Below are positions 25,256 to 33,854 of a DNA stretch of 64,000 nucleotides, piece by piece; within the stretch, counting starts at the first letter, position 1, and the number at the start of each line of letters is the position of its first letter. Source of the stretch: CAVYBY01 sp963766935 (GTDB lineage: Bacteria > Actinomycetota > UBA4738 > HRBIN12); assembly GCA_963766935.1 (NCBI GenBank), contig CAVYBY010000006.1, positions 62,001-126,000 of the forward strand, in the 5' to 3' direction. Position numbers and translations under genes: made by a program. The notes under the pieces were generated by a model. It saw only the letters and a program-made list of their open reading frames with translations. It had not been told where the DNA came from and searched no databases.

Positions 25256-27451
25256 CCTCGGCAGCCGCGCTGGGCCTGCTGGCCAGCTCGACCGCGTGGG
25301 CGTTCAGCCGCGTCTTCGAGGGGTCCGGACCGGCTTGGAAGCTGCAGGTGACCGCGCTCGGCTCGGCAGCGATCGCGCTTCTGTTGCAGCGGCGAAGCCT
25401 GATCCTTGCCACCGTCGTGAGCGCGGCGGCGCTCATCGTGATCGTCGGCTGGCTGGTGTTCCCGTCGACGACCTGGCATGCGCTCCCGACGTTCGCGACG
25501 CTCCACGCCGCGGCCCATTCCTCGCGCCTCGTCACCGAGCAGGCGCACGTTCAGTCCGCCCCGACCCCACCGCTCGCCCCGCTGCTGCTCGCCTCGATCG
25601 TGGCCTTGTGGGCCGCCGTCTTCTCGTCCCACGCGCTCTCGACGAGGGCCGGCAGCCCCCTGCTCGCCCTCGTGCCGCCCATCGCGCTCGTGGCGTTCAC
25701 CGACTCCGTGCTCGAGGAGCTCTTCCGCCCGCTCTTCGGCCTCCCCGTCCTCGCGGCGGCGCTGCTCATGGCCTTCACCGACGCCACGCGCCGGCTCCAG
25801 TCATGGGGCACGGTCTGGAGCGATCGATCCTCGGGGCCGGAGCTGTTCGTCGGCGCCGCACGAGGGGCGCGCCCGGTCGCGATCGGTGTCCTCGTGGTTG
25901 CGCTCTTCTCACCGGCGCTCATCCCAGGGTTCGGATCCAAAGCCATCATCGATCTGTCTTCCACCACCCACCGCGTCGGCATCGATCCGTTCGTCGACAT
26001 CCGCGAGGCGCTGACCCAGCAAGAGGAGATACCCGTCGCCGAGGTCGAGAGCAGTCAGCCCGCGTACCTGCGCCTGCTGTCGCTCGACACCTTCGACGGC
26101 GCGTCATGGAGTACGGCCGACGGCTCCGGCGCCGTGCAGTTCGCGTCTCGCGCGACCCTGCCCGAGTCGAACGAGCAGGTCATCAACGTGTCCATGCAGA
26201 TCTCGGCCGAGAACGACCTCGCCTATCCGTACCTGCCGCTCCCGTATCCGGCATCGTCCGTCGACATCGACGGTGGGGTCCGTTACGAGTACCCGTCCGG
26301 GACCGTCTACGCCTCGCACCCGCTGGACAAGGGCGACACCTACGTCGTGCAGACCCCGCTGGTCCAGCCCACGCCGGACGCGCTCGAAGCAGCTCGGGGT
26401 CGGGCCCGTCCCGACTCGCTACCTCCAGCTGCCTTCCAACCTCCCCGTCGCCATCAAGCAGCTCGCCGAGCAATGGACGGGGAAGGACACGAACACCTTC
26501 GATCGGGTCATGTCGATCCAGCAGCATCTGCGCGATCCCGCCCGATACCGATACGACGCCACCGTGCCGGCCCGTGACGACTCGTTCTCCCTTGCCACCT
26601 TCCTCATCCAGACGCGCGCCGGCTTCTGCCAGCAATTCGCGAGCGCGATGACGGTGATGCTGCGAACGCTCGGCATCCCGGCGCGCATCGCCGTCGGGTA
26701 CACGGCCGGCGTCGCGGTGGACGGCGTGGACGACACGTATGAGATCACCACGAAGAACTCCCATGCCTGGGTGGAGGTCTGGTTCCCCAACTACGGATGG
26801 CTCTCGTTCGAGCCGACCCCCGGACGGCTGAATCCGGTCTCGTCCGCCTACTCGGAGCCTTCGACGACGACCTGTCCGCCGGGAACCCCGGGCTGCGTGG
26901 ACGGACGCGGCCCGGGAAGTGTCGGAGGGTCCGGCACGCCCACCCCCACCCCGGCGACCCCCCGCCAGGTCCGGCCGGCCCCGGAAACCGGGCTCGGAGG
27001 CCCGCGGGCGGCGGCGGAGCCATCGTCGGTCCGGGCCCGATTCACCTGGCGGCACGGGATCGGGCTGCTCGCGATCGTGGGGTTGCTGATGCTGCTGTTG
27101 ATCCCACCCGGCAGGTGGGCCCGGCGCCGGATCCGCCTGCGCCGGGTGCGTGAACCTCGCAGCTTGATCCTTGCGACGTTCGACGTCTTCGCCGAGCGCG
27201 CAGGCGAGCTGGGCTTCGCCCGCGAGCCGCGTGAGACGCTCCAGGAATACCGGAGAAAGCTCGAGCGTCGCGGCGCCGACGGTCACGTGGGCAGGCTGAC
27301 CGAGATCACCAGCCGCGCCGCGTACGGTCCCGACACACCCGGCGCGGACGACGCGCGTTCGGCCGCAGAAGCGGCGGATGCGGCGATCGGGGAACTCCGG
27401 CGTCTCACCCCGCTCGCGCAGCGAGTGGCCGGGCAGTACCGCCGGCCCTAG
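25213..27451 (+). CDS. TgpA-type transglutaminase membrane protein, one frameshift
   Basis: An N-terminal block of about seven hydrophobic segments (TgpA-like, residues 1-240) leads to an extracytoplasmic transglutaminase domain. The catalytic Cys is in TRAGFCQQFASAMTVML and the His in TKNSHAWVEVWFPNYGW. A Pro/Thr/Gly-rich linker, one more membrane segment and a cytoplasmic DUF4129-like tail end the protein. The frame changes near 26386: ALEAARGRAR should read ALEQLGVGPVPTRYLQ, one extra base in the GAA. Corrected, it is about 745 residues, the family's usual size. The chosen ATG lies inside the DUF58 gene. Confidence 0.88.
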
Positions 27452-27481
27452 AACGCGCAGCAGAAGAACTGCAGCCGAGGG

Positions 27482-27964
27482 TCAGGTGCCGGTCGCCGTG
27501 TGCGCAGCGGCTTCCCGCAGAGCCCGCACGAAGCGCTCGCGCTCGTCCTCGAAGTTGCGCACCGTGGTCTCGACACCCGTCGCAAGGTCGTCGATGGCGA
27601 CGAAGAACGCCATCTGGCCCTCACGCAAGGCGTCCATCACCTCGCCGTCGTGACGGCAGATCTTGAAGATGCTCTGCCCGTCCGTGACGAGTTTGACCTC
27701 CGAGAGATGCCGGTCGAGCCCGCCTCGGCGGTTGAGGAAGTCCCACGACCGGCGTACCCGCTGAAGGCTCATCCCCCCGTCGAGCAGGGATTTCACGACT
27801 CTCAGCGCGATCAGGTCACGGAACGCGTAGAGCCGCGGAACCCCCGGCCGGCCGCCGGTTCCCTGCACCGTCGGCTGCACGAGGCCGATCTGATCCCAAT
27901 AACGAAGCTGTCGGGGGGTGCAACCGGTGAACTTGCATGCTTGGTGAGCTGTGAACCCCTCCAT
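27482..27964 (-). CDS. MerR family transcriptional regulator
   Basis: 160 residues. The N-terminal winged helix contains FTAHQACKFTGCTPRQLRYW (about 4-23), then GLVQPT and the second recognition region RLYAFRDLIALRVVKSLLDG. The effector part (80-160) lacks the Cys pattern of metal sensors and resembles actinobacterial MerR proteins of unknown signal. It is convergent with the transglutaminase gene. The target is not evident. The 206-bp gap 27965-28170 upstream shows no gene. Confidence 0.88.
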   Translation of the reverse strand: MEGFTAHQACKFTGCTPRQLRYWDQIGLVQPTVQGTGGRPGVPRLYAFRDLIALRVVKSLLDGGMSLQRVRRSWDFLNRRGGLDRHLSEVKLVTDGQSIFKICRHDGEVMDALREGQMAFFVAIDDLATGVETTVRNFEDERERFVRALREAAAHTATGT

Positions 27965-28170
27965 ACCGGACGCCGCGCCCTTTCAACCACACGTCGACAA
28001 CGACCACTTGCTGTCGGCACGACCGTCGTGGGGGCCGGAGGGGAGGTCCGGTCGGCGGCGACGCACCCCGGGGAAGGGGTGCTCGTTGTACCGCACGTGT
28101 CGAAGACAAGGCAAGCGGTGAGGTCAGCGCGGGTGAATCACACGCCGGTTCGAGCCGCTTCTTGCACGAC

Positions 28171-28539
28171 CTACTTCTGCGGCGGCGGTGGACGGCGCAT
28201 CCGCGCGGCGAGCCGGTCCAGCCAGCTGCCCACGCTCTTGCCGTCGCGGCGTTGCATCGCGCGGAGCTGTTCACGGCCGAGCTGTCCGAGCGACCGGTAC
28301 ATGAGCGCCGCGGACAGCACCATGACGACGAAGCCGGCCGCCGCCAGCCACGGCAGGACGGCGAAGAACAACAGCAACAGCACGCCGACACCGAACGAGA
28401 TCGACGCCACGCGGATGCGCCGCGCGAGATGGGTGTGCAGATCCGTGCGGCTGACGTGCTCCGCGAGGCGCGGGTCGTCCTGCTCGAGACGGCGCTCGAT
28501 CTCTTCGAGTATCCGCTGCTCGTGATCGCTGAGGGGCAT
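28171..28539 (-). CDS. DUF3040 membrane protein
   Basis: 122 residues from the ATG at 28539, beginning MPLSDHEQRILEEIERRLEQ, the hallmark of DUF3040, a family restricted to actinobacteria. Two adjacent hydrophobic segments (about 46-85) form a hairpin, followed by a basic proline-ending tail. The function is unknown; the gene is usually near mraZ and dinB, as here. It has its own promoter and is an important taxonomic clue for this window. Confidence 0.92.
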   Translation of the reverse strand: MPLSDHEQRILEEIERRLEQDDPRLAEHVSRTDLHTHLARRIRVASISFGVGVLLLLFFAVLPWLAAAGFVVMVLSAALMYRSLGQLGREQLRAMQRRDGKSVGSWLDRLAARMRRPPPPQK

Positions 28540-28581
28540 CTGACCTGTGCCTTCGAGCTCGGGGAACGAACGCCTCCCGCA

Positions 28582-28587
28582 ATTATA
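28582..28587 (-). promoter_or_regulatory. Consensus -10 (TATAAT) for the DUF3040 gene
   Basis: A perfect TATAAT on the minus strand, about 43 nt before the DUF3040 start and just past the end of dinB. No good -35 is seen at 17-18 nt. The sequence stands out in a very G/C-rich context. Confidence 0.6.
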
Positions 28588-28622
28588 GGGAGGGTCGCGC
28601 CAACATCGGAAGGGATGTTCGG

Positions 28623-29810
28623 CTAAGAACGCCGGTCGCGATCGAGCAGCGCCGCCGGCATGGTCGCGCCCCGGCCGAAGCGTTGCTCGGCGCGGTCCAT
28701 GGCCCGCTCGACGTCGCCCCACTGCTCGCCACGAACCAGCGCAAGCTGTTCGGAACCGGCCGCCACCAACCCGCTCGCCTGGACACCGAGAAGTCGGATC
28801 CGGCGGCGCCGTCCCGGCAGTGCTCGGTACAGCGCTTGCACCACGCGATAGACGTCGGCGCCTACATCGGTGGCGCCGGGGAGCGTCCGGCTGCGAGTGA
28901 GCGTGGTGAAGTTCGCGAGCCGGGCCTTGAGGACGATGGTCCGGGCGCGATATCCCTCCGCGCGCACGCGATGCGCGACGCGGCCCGACAGCGCAAGCAG
29001 CTCACGCAGGATCTCGTCGTCGTCGTCGAGATCGCGTTCGAACGTCTCTTCGTGACCGATCGATTTGGGAGCTTCGTACGGGACCACGTCGCGGTCGTCC
29101 ACCCCGTGGGCAAGGTTCTGCAGGTGTCGCGACGCCTGTTCGCCGAGCAACCGTTCGAGGATCGGGCGCGGCGTTTCCCCCAGGTCGCCCACCGTCCGAA
29201 TCGCCATCCGCCCCAGCAGCTCCGATGTCTTCTCCCCTACCCCCCAAAGGCTCTCAACCGGCAACGGGTGAAGGAACGCACCGACCTCCCCGGCCGGCAC
29301 CAGCAACGCGCCGTTGGGTTTGCATCGCTCGGAGGCGAGCTTCGCGACGAACTTCGTCGAGGCGATCCCGACCGAGCACGTGACACCGACGTCGCGGAGG
29401 ACGTCGCGCCGGATTCGCTCGGCGATCGAGCGCGGCGCCCCGAACAGGCGCGTCGCGCCGCCGACGTCGAGGAACCCTTCGTCGAACGCGATCGGTTCGA
29501 CGAGAGGCGTGAACGACAGCAGGACCTCGCGGAACCGGTTGGAGTGCGCCCGGTATGCCTCGAAGTCCGACGGCAGGACGATGCCCTCCGGACACAGGCG
29601 CCGCGCCCGGACCATCGGCATCGCCGATCTGACGCCGAACGCACGGGCCTCGTAGCTGGCGCTCGCGACCACGCCGCGCGGACCCGGTCCGCCGACCATG
29701 ACGGGCTTGCCCGCAAGCGAGGGATCCTTGAGGACCTCGACCGAGGCGTAGAACGCGTCAAGGTCGACATGCAGGATCGGCTCGGCGGGCCGCGACGGCG
29801 CCGTGCTCAT
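28623..29810 (-). CDS. dinB: DNA polymerase IV (Y family)
   Basis: Error-prone translesion polymerase, 395 residues. The palm motif is LHVDLDAFYASVE (about 13-25) and the second catalytic site is AFDEGFLDVGGATRLFG. SIGIAS-type sequence CSVGIASTKFVAKLAS and the helix-hairpin-helix region LWGVGEKTSELLGRM follow, and the little finger extends to about residue 350. The C-terminal tail lacks an obvious QLxLF beta-clamp motif; EQLALV near 360 may serve. The start overlaps the dnaE stop by ATGA, making it the third gene of the LexA-boxed operon. Confidence 0.93.
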   Translation of the reverse strand: MSTAPSRPAEPILHVDLDAFYASVEVLKDPSLAGKPVMVGGPGPRGVVASASYEARAFGVRSAMPMVRARRLCPEGIVLPSDFEAYRAHSNRFREVLLSFTPLVEPIAFDEGFLDVGGATRLFGAPRSIAERIRRDVLRDVGVTCSVGIASTKFVAKLASERCKPNGALLVPAGEVGAFLHPLPVESLWGVGEKTSELLGRMAIRTVGDLGETPRPILERLLGEQASRHLQNLAHGVDDRDVVPYEAPKSIGHEETFERDLDDDDEILRELLALSGRVAHRVRAEGYRARTIVLKARLANFTTLTRSRTLPGATDVGADVYRVVQALYRALPGRRRRIRLLGVQASGLVAAGSEQLALVRGEQWGDVERAMDRAEQRFGRGATMPAALLDRDRRS

Positions 29811-32800
29811 CCGGCGGATCCCGGGCTCGCGTGCCAGAGCCGTTTGGCCGGCGTCCGCGGCACGGTCCGGCCGGCCATCGCTTCGCGCAGCGTCCCGTCT
29901 CGCCATGCGGCATGCAGCGCGGTGAGGTCCCAGACGTCCTCCGCCACGACGCTCACCCCTTTGCGCCCGGTCCGGCGGAGCTGACCCCACACGGCCATCG
30001 CGTAGGCATGGAACACCGTGCGAGCGACCTTGGGCTGCACCGATTCGAACACCGTCACCTCCACCGGACCCGTGGCGTCGTCCAGCGTGAGGAAGATGAT
30101 CCGCTGTCCGCTCCGGATCGCGGGCGTCTGGGAGGCCACTTTCACACCGGCAATCATCACCCAGGTGCCACCGCGCGTGCGGCCGAGATCGGCGGCGCGC
30201 GTGACGCCCAGGTCGCGCAGGAGCGGCTCGTAGAAGCTCACGAGGTGACGGCTCGCGTCGAGACCGAGAACGTCGAGCTCGGCGCGAACCTTCTCGGCTT
30301 CTGTGTAGGCCGGGAAAGTGAATGTAGTTGAGGCATGTTCGAGTGCATCTATTGGGGTGGTGACCAGGCCGTCGGCGGGGTCCGGCCTCCGTGGCCATCC
30401 CCGCCCATCCCCACGGCGACCGTACCCCGCCGCCGACTCAGGACCCGCGGCAGCCGACCCCTTCGTCGCCGACCTCGAGACCGAGCCGCCACCCGACAAC
30501 AGCGAGAGCTGGTCGCCTTCTCGGGCGGCTTCCGTGGTGATTGCGTCGTAGAGGTGAGCTCGTCGGTTTCCGCCGACGCCGTCGAACCCCCCAGCGTGCG
30601 CCAGCGCCTCCACGACCGGACGCGACACGGCAGTCCGCCGCAAGAAGTCGTCCACGCCCTCGAACGCCCGGTCCGCCCGCGCCTGCAAGATCGACCGAAC
30701 CTCGGAATCCGAGATCCCATGCACATCCTGCAACCCCAACCGAATCCCGTAGGTGACATCCACAACGGGAACCTCGTCGGGACCCTCGTCGGGACCCTCG
30801 GAAAGCGACGGGACGCAAGAGGGCGGGGTGACGCCCGGGCGTCGACGAGATGGCGACAGGTCGGCAGAGGGCGGGGGGGAACCCGGGCGTCGACGAGCGC
30901 AGACGAGCAGCCCGGGAGCCCCCCCGCCCTCACCCAAGTCATCCACCTCCACCTCTTCGACCACGTACTCCCGCTCGCTGAGGTTCACGTCGAGCGGCAA
31001 GATCGGGATCCCGCGGCGCCGCGCGTCGTCCAGGAGCAGGCGGCGCGGGTACATCCCGGGGTCGTGGGTGAGGATCCCGGCGAGGAAGTGCGCGGGGTAG
31101 TGGGTCTTGAGCCAGGCCGAGCGGTAGGTCGGCACCGCGAACGCCGCGGCGTGTGCCTTGCAGAACCCGAAGCTCGCGAACTGGGTCACGGCCTCCCAGG
31201 TCCGCTCCGCGGCCGCCGGGTCGACCCCTCGCCGGCCGGCGCGCTCGAGGAACTCCACGCGGAATCCCGGCAGCAGGTCCTCCCGGTCCAGGTGCCGGCG
31301 GACGTGCTCGGCGTACGTCAGGTCGTAGCCGGCGATCGCGGCGAGCGTCCGGATCACCTGCTCGTGAAAGACGATCACGCCGTAGGTCTCGCGAAGCGCC
31401 GGACGCAGGTCGGGATGGACGTACGTGGGGCGCTCCATCCCGGCGCGCCGGCGGAGATAGGGCGTGATCATGTCGGACTTCACCGGGCCGGGACGAAACA
31501 GCGAGATGTCGACGATCAGGTCGTCGAACACCGCCGGCTGGAGCTTCTGGAGCAGCTCGCGCTGGCCCGGCGACTCGATCTGGAAGCAGCCGAGCGTGTC
31601 CGAGCGCCGGATCAGCTCGAAGGTGGGTGGATCATCGAGCGGGATCCGCCCGAGGTCGACCTTCTCGCCCATCGTCCGGCCGATCTCGTCCAGGCAGTGG
31701 CGGATCGACGAGAGCATCCGCACCCCGAGGACGTCGAGCTTCAGATAGCCGAGCCGTTCGACGTCGTCCTTGTCGGCCTGGATCGTCAGGTGGTCGTTGG
31801 CGCTGCGCTCGAGCGGGACCCGTTCGACGAGATCGTGCGATGCCAGCACGATCCCGCACGGATGCAGCGCGATGTGCCGCGGGAACCCGTCGAGCCGTTC
31901 GGCAACCCGGAACAGCAGTTCCAGCTGCTCGAGCTTGAGGTTCGCGCCCCGCAGCTCGGGCAACCGGTCGACCGCCTCGCGGAGGTGCCGCGCGGAGATG
32001 TGCGGGAACGCCGTCGCGATCTGCCCGACGTCGCCCTCCGGCAGACCGAGCACCTTGCCCACCTCGCGCAGGGCCGAGCGGGCGCGATACGTGTCCACCA
32101 TGGCGACGCAGGCCGCGCGGTCGTCGCCGTGGCGCGACAGCACCATGTCGTAGACGTCCTCGCGCCGGGCCGACTCCACGTCGATGTCGATGTCGGGCAT
32201 CTCGTCGCGCATCGGGTTCATGAACCGCTCGAACGCGAGGTCGTGGCGGAGCGCGTCCACGTCGGAGATCCCCACCAGGTGACAGACGAGCGAGCCGGCC
32301 GCGCTCCCCCGGCACGCGCACGCGATGCCCATCGCCCGGACGTCGCTCACGATCTCCGCCACGGTGAGGAAGTACGCGGCAAAACCCATCCGCCGGATCA
32401 TCGACAGCTCGAGATGCACCCGCTCCCGGAGCTCGGGGGTCTCGGTCAGGCCGCGCTCGTGGACGCCGCGCCAGGACCGCTCGGCGAGCACCGCGTCGGC
32501 GCTGCGGCCGCCCGGGGTCGGGAAGTCCGGGAGATGCCGGCGGCCCAGACCCAGGTCGTAGCGGCAGCGCTCGGCCACCTCGAGCGTCCGGACCGCGAGA
32601 TCGGGATGCTCGTGGAACAACGCCCGCATCTCTGCCGCCGGCTTCAGCCAGCCCTCGGCATTTCGCCTCGACACGTTCGCGTCGGCGAGCGGGACGATCC
32701 GCCGCATGCACTCGAGCGCGTCGGCGAGGAACGCGTCGGCCGGCACGAGGTAGCGAACCGGGTTCGTCGCGACGGCGGGCAGTTCCGCGCGGCCGGCGAG

Positions 32801-33451
32801 TCGGAGCATCGCGCGAACCTCCTCGTCGGAGCCGCGCTCCATGCGGTGTTCGACCGCGACGTACGCGCGGTCGCCGAACGCCTCCCGGACCGGTCCGAGC
32901 AGCCGCGCGCCGGCGTCGATGCGGCCGCCCACCGCCAGACGCCCGGGGGCAGAACGCGGCCCGAGCAGCGCGACCAGCCCGCCGGCATGCGCCAGGAGCT
33001 GTTCCACGGCGAGCGAGGGGTCGCCCCGCTCCCCCAGCACGTGCGCGTCGGTGATCAGCCGGCACAGGTTCGCGTACCCGGCCGCGTCCTCGGCGAGCAG
33101 CACGACGGATGTGTGGGGGGCGGTGGAAGCCTGGGAGGAGGCGGCGGGGCCCGCCCTCCGTGGCCATCCCCGCCCATCCCCACGGCGGTCGTGCCCCGCC
33201 GCCTCTCTGCCACCACCATCCCCCCAGTCCCGGATCGTCAGCGAGGCGCCGAGGATCGGATGCACACCGGCATCGGTGCACGCGGCGACGAACCGCGCGG
33301 CGCCGTAGAGACCGTCGCGGTCGGTGAGCGCGACCGCCGGCATCCCGAGCTCGGCCGCACGCCGGGCGAGCCCCTCGGGTGTGAACGCGCCCTCTTTGAG
33401 GGAGAAGCAGGACCGGACGTCCAGATGGACGAAACCGCCGGGATCGACCAC
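29807..33451 (-). CDS. DNA polymerase III alpha-type subunit, error-prone operon
   Basis: A C-family polymerase, 1214 residues. The N-terminal PHP domain reads FVHLDVRSCFSLKEGAF, lacking the HxH metal pair, so it is probably inactive as a nuclease. The catalytic PDIDIDVES is intact near residue 410, a tandem helix-hairpin-helix region follows (LQDVHGISDSEVRSIL), and an OB fold ends the protein (GTWVMIAGVKVASQTPAI). The partner genes and LexA box point to the DnaE2/ImuC role in mutagenesis. The protein is longer than usual because three low-complexity segments interrupt conserved regions, each encoded by a DNA hairpin element. GTG start, 3 nt after DUF6504. Confidence 0.9.
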   Translation of the reverse strand: MVDPGGFVHLDVRSCFSLKEGAFTPEGLARRAAELGMPAVALTDRDGLYGAARFVAACTDAGVHPILGASLTIRDWGDGGGREAAGHDRRGDGRGWPRRAGPAASSQASTAPHTSVVLLAEDAAGYANLCRLITDAHVLGERGDPSLAVEQLLAHAGGLVALLGPRSAPGRLAVGGRIDAGARLLGPVREAFGDRAYVAVEHRMERGSDEEVRAMLRLAGRAELPAVATNPVRYLVPADAFLADALECMRRIVPLADANVSRRNAEGWLKPAAEMRALFHEHPDLAVRTLEVAERCRYDLGLGRRHLPDFPTPGGRSADAVLAERSWRGVHERGLTETPELRERVHLELSMIRRMGFAAYFLTVAEIVSDVRAMGIACACRGSAAGSLVCHLVGISDVDALRHDLAFERFMNPMRDEMPDIDIDVESARREDVYDMVLSRHGDDRAACVAMVDTYRARSALREVGKVLGLPEGDVGQIATAFPHISARHLREAVDRLPELRGANLKLEQLELLFRVAERLDGFPRHIALHPCGIVLASHDLVERVPLERSANDHLTIQADKDDVERLGYLKLDVLGVRMLSSIRHCLDEIGRTMGEKVDLGRIPLDDPPTFELIRRSDTLGCFQIESPGQRELLQKLQPAVFDDLIVDISLFRPGPVKSDMITPYLRRRAGMERPTYVHPDLRPALRETYGVIVFHEQVIRTLAAIAGYDLTYAEHVRRHLDREDLLPGFRVEFLERAGRRGVDPAAAERTWEAVTQFASFGFCKAHAAAFAVPTYRSAWLKTHYPAHFLAGILTHDPGMYPRRLLLDDARRRGIPILPLDVNLSEREYVVEEVEVDDLGEGGGAPGLLVCARRRPGSPPPSADLSPSRRRPGVTPPSCVPSLSEGPDEGPDEVPVVDVTYGIRLGLQDVHGISDSEVRSILQARADRAFEGVDDFLRRTAVSRPVVEALAHAGGFDGVGGNRRAHLYDAITTEAAREGDQLSLLSGGGSVSRSATKGSAAAGPESAAGYGRRGDGRGWPRRPDPADGLVTTPIDALEHASTTFTFPAYTEAEKVRAELDVLGLDASRHLVSFYEPLLRDLGVTRAADLGRTRGGTWVMIAGVKVASQTPAIRSGQRIIFLTLDDATGPVEVTVFESVQPKVARTVFHAYAMAVWGQLRRTGRKGVSVVAEDVWDLTALHAAWRDGTLREAMAGRTVPRTPAKRLWHASPGSAG
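30374..30431. repeat. Intragenic palindromic element, copy 1
   Basis: A 58-bp hairpin element with 21-nt imperfect arms and the loop CCATCCCCGCCCATCC (30395-30410). It is read in frame by dnaE and encodes RRGDGRGWPRR in a stretch with no counterpart in DnaE proteins. A near-identical copy lies at 33143-33200. Some differences between copies keep base pairing (C-G to T-A). Confidence 0.85.
30819..30931. repeat. Second hairpin and direct-repeat insert in dnaE
   Basis: GAGGGCGGGG...CCCGGGCGTCGACGAG occurs twice (30819-30849 and 30867-30897). The second copy also pairs with an inverted copy at 30911-30931: 21-nt arms, two mismatches, 23-nt centre. In dnaE it encodes a Pro/Ser/Arg-rich insert (RRRPG repeated) between the polymerase core and the helix-hairpin-helix region. 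Confidence 0.8.
33143..33200. repeat. Intragenic palindromic element, copy 2
   Basis: Second copy of the 58-bp hairpin element, same orientation as copy 1 and 2.7 kb away. The loop is identical over 16 nt. In dnaE it encodes RRGDGRGWPRR again, inserted in the PHP domain between LTIRDWGDGG and TSVVLLAEDAAGYANL, which are normally almost adjacent. Confidence 0.85.
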
Positions 33452-33454
33452 GCG

Positions 33455-33700
33455 TCAGTCCCAGAGCCGTTCCATGTGCCAGCGGCCGCCCTCTCGGTCG
33501 TGGTAGAGGTCCCAGACGGCGCCGCCGCGCGCCTCGATCCGCCAGTACTCGCGATCGCGGCCGTCGCTCCACCACCGTCCCTCGATCCGCCACCGCCCGA
33601 TCACGTCGAGGACCTCGTACCGCCGGCCCCGCCACTCGAACGCGGAGGGCATCCCGGCGTCTCGTTCGACCCGGACCTCCTCGTCGTACCGCTTCGACAT
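33455..33700 (-). CDS. DUF6504 family protein
   Basis: 81 residues, beginning MSKRYDEEVRVERD, rich in Trp and Arg (FEWRGRRYEVLDVIGRW, DREYWRIEARG). It matches the DUF6504 type found beside dinB or dnaE2 genes in actinobacteria. No catalytic motif is visible; a role in the mutagenesis complex is an inference from its place as first gene of the LexA-boxed operon. It is followed by dnaE after 3 nt. The reading frame continues upstream to 33946, but that part crosses the operator. Confidence 0.82.
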   Translation of the reverse strand: MSKRYDEEVRVERDAGMPSAFEWRGRRYEVLDVIGRWRIEGRWWSDGRDREYWRIEARGGAVWDLYHDREGGRWHMERLWD

Positions 33701-33750
33701 CGCCGCGCCATCCCGCCTCGACCCGGTGCTTCTCGACCCGCCACCGGGTA

Positions 33751-33766
33751 TCGAACACTTGTTCGA
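33751..33766. promoter_or_regulatory. LexA (SOS) box
   Basis: TCGAACACTTGTTCGA has perfect TCGAAC / GTTCGA half sites with a 4-nt centre, the actinobacterial LexA consensus. It lies 50 bp before the DUF6504 start and about 90 bp before the divergent rocD start. It predicts DNA-damage induction of DUF6504-dnaE-dinB. Confidence 0.92.
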
Positions 33767-33854
33767 CCCGGACGGCGACTGTATGCCAGGGCTCGAACGC
33801 CCGTCAAGATGCGAGAGTGAGCGGGCCAGAGACACGCAGGAAAGGCAGACGACC

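Noticed and set aside
27965..28170. A small RNA or regulatory gene in the gap between the MerR gene and DUF3040
   Set aside because: No hairpin with a T run, no promoter pair and no short frame with a ribosome site was found.
31632..33758. A 708-codon frame on the minus strand overlapping dnaE
   Set aside because: It is an out-of-frame reading of dnaE with extreme Arg/Gly content and no motifs.
33751..33766. The LexA box as a regulator of rocD
   Set aside because: It lies about 90 bp from the rocD start and rocD is not a repair gene; the operon on the other strand explains the site. Divergent influence cannot be fully excluded.
30335..33820. An open frame of about 1160 codons on the plus strand opposite dnaE
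   Set aside because: Pure antisense of dnaE and DUF6504; length comes from the lack of A/T-rich stop codons.
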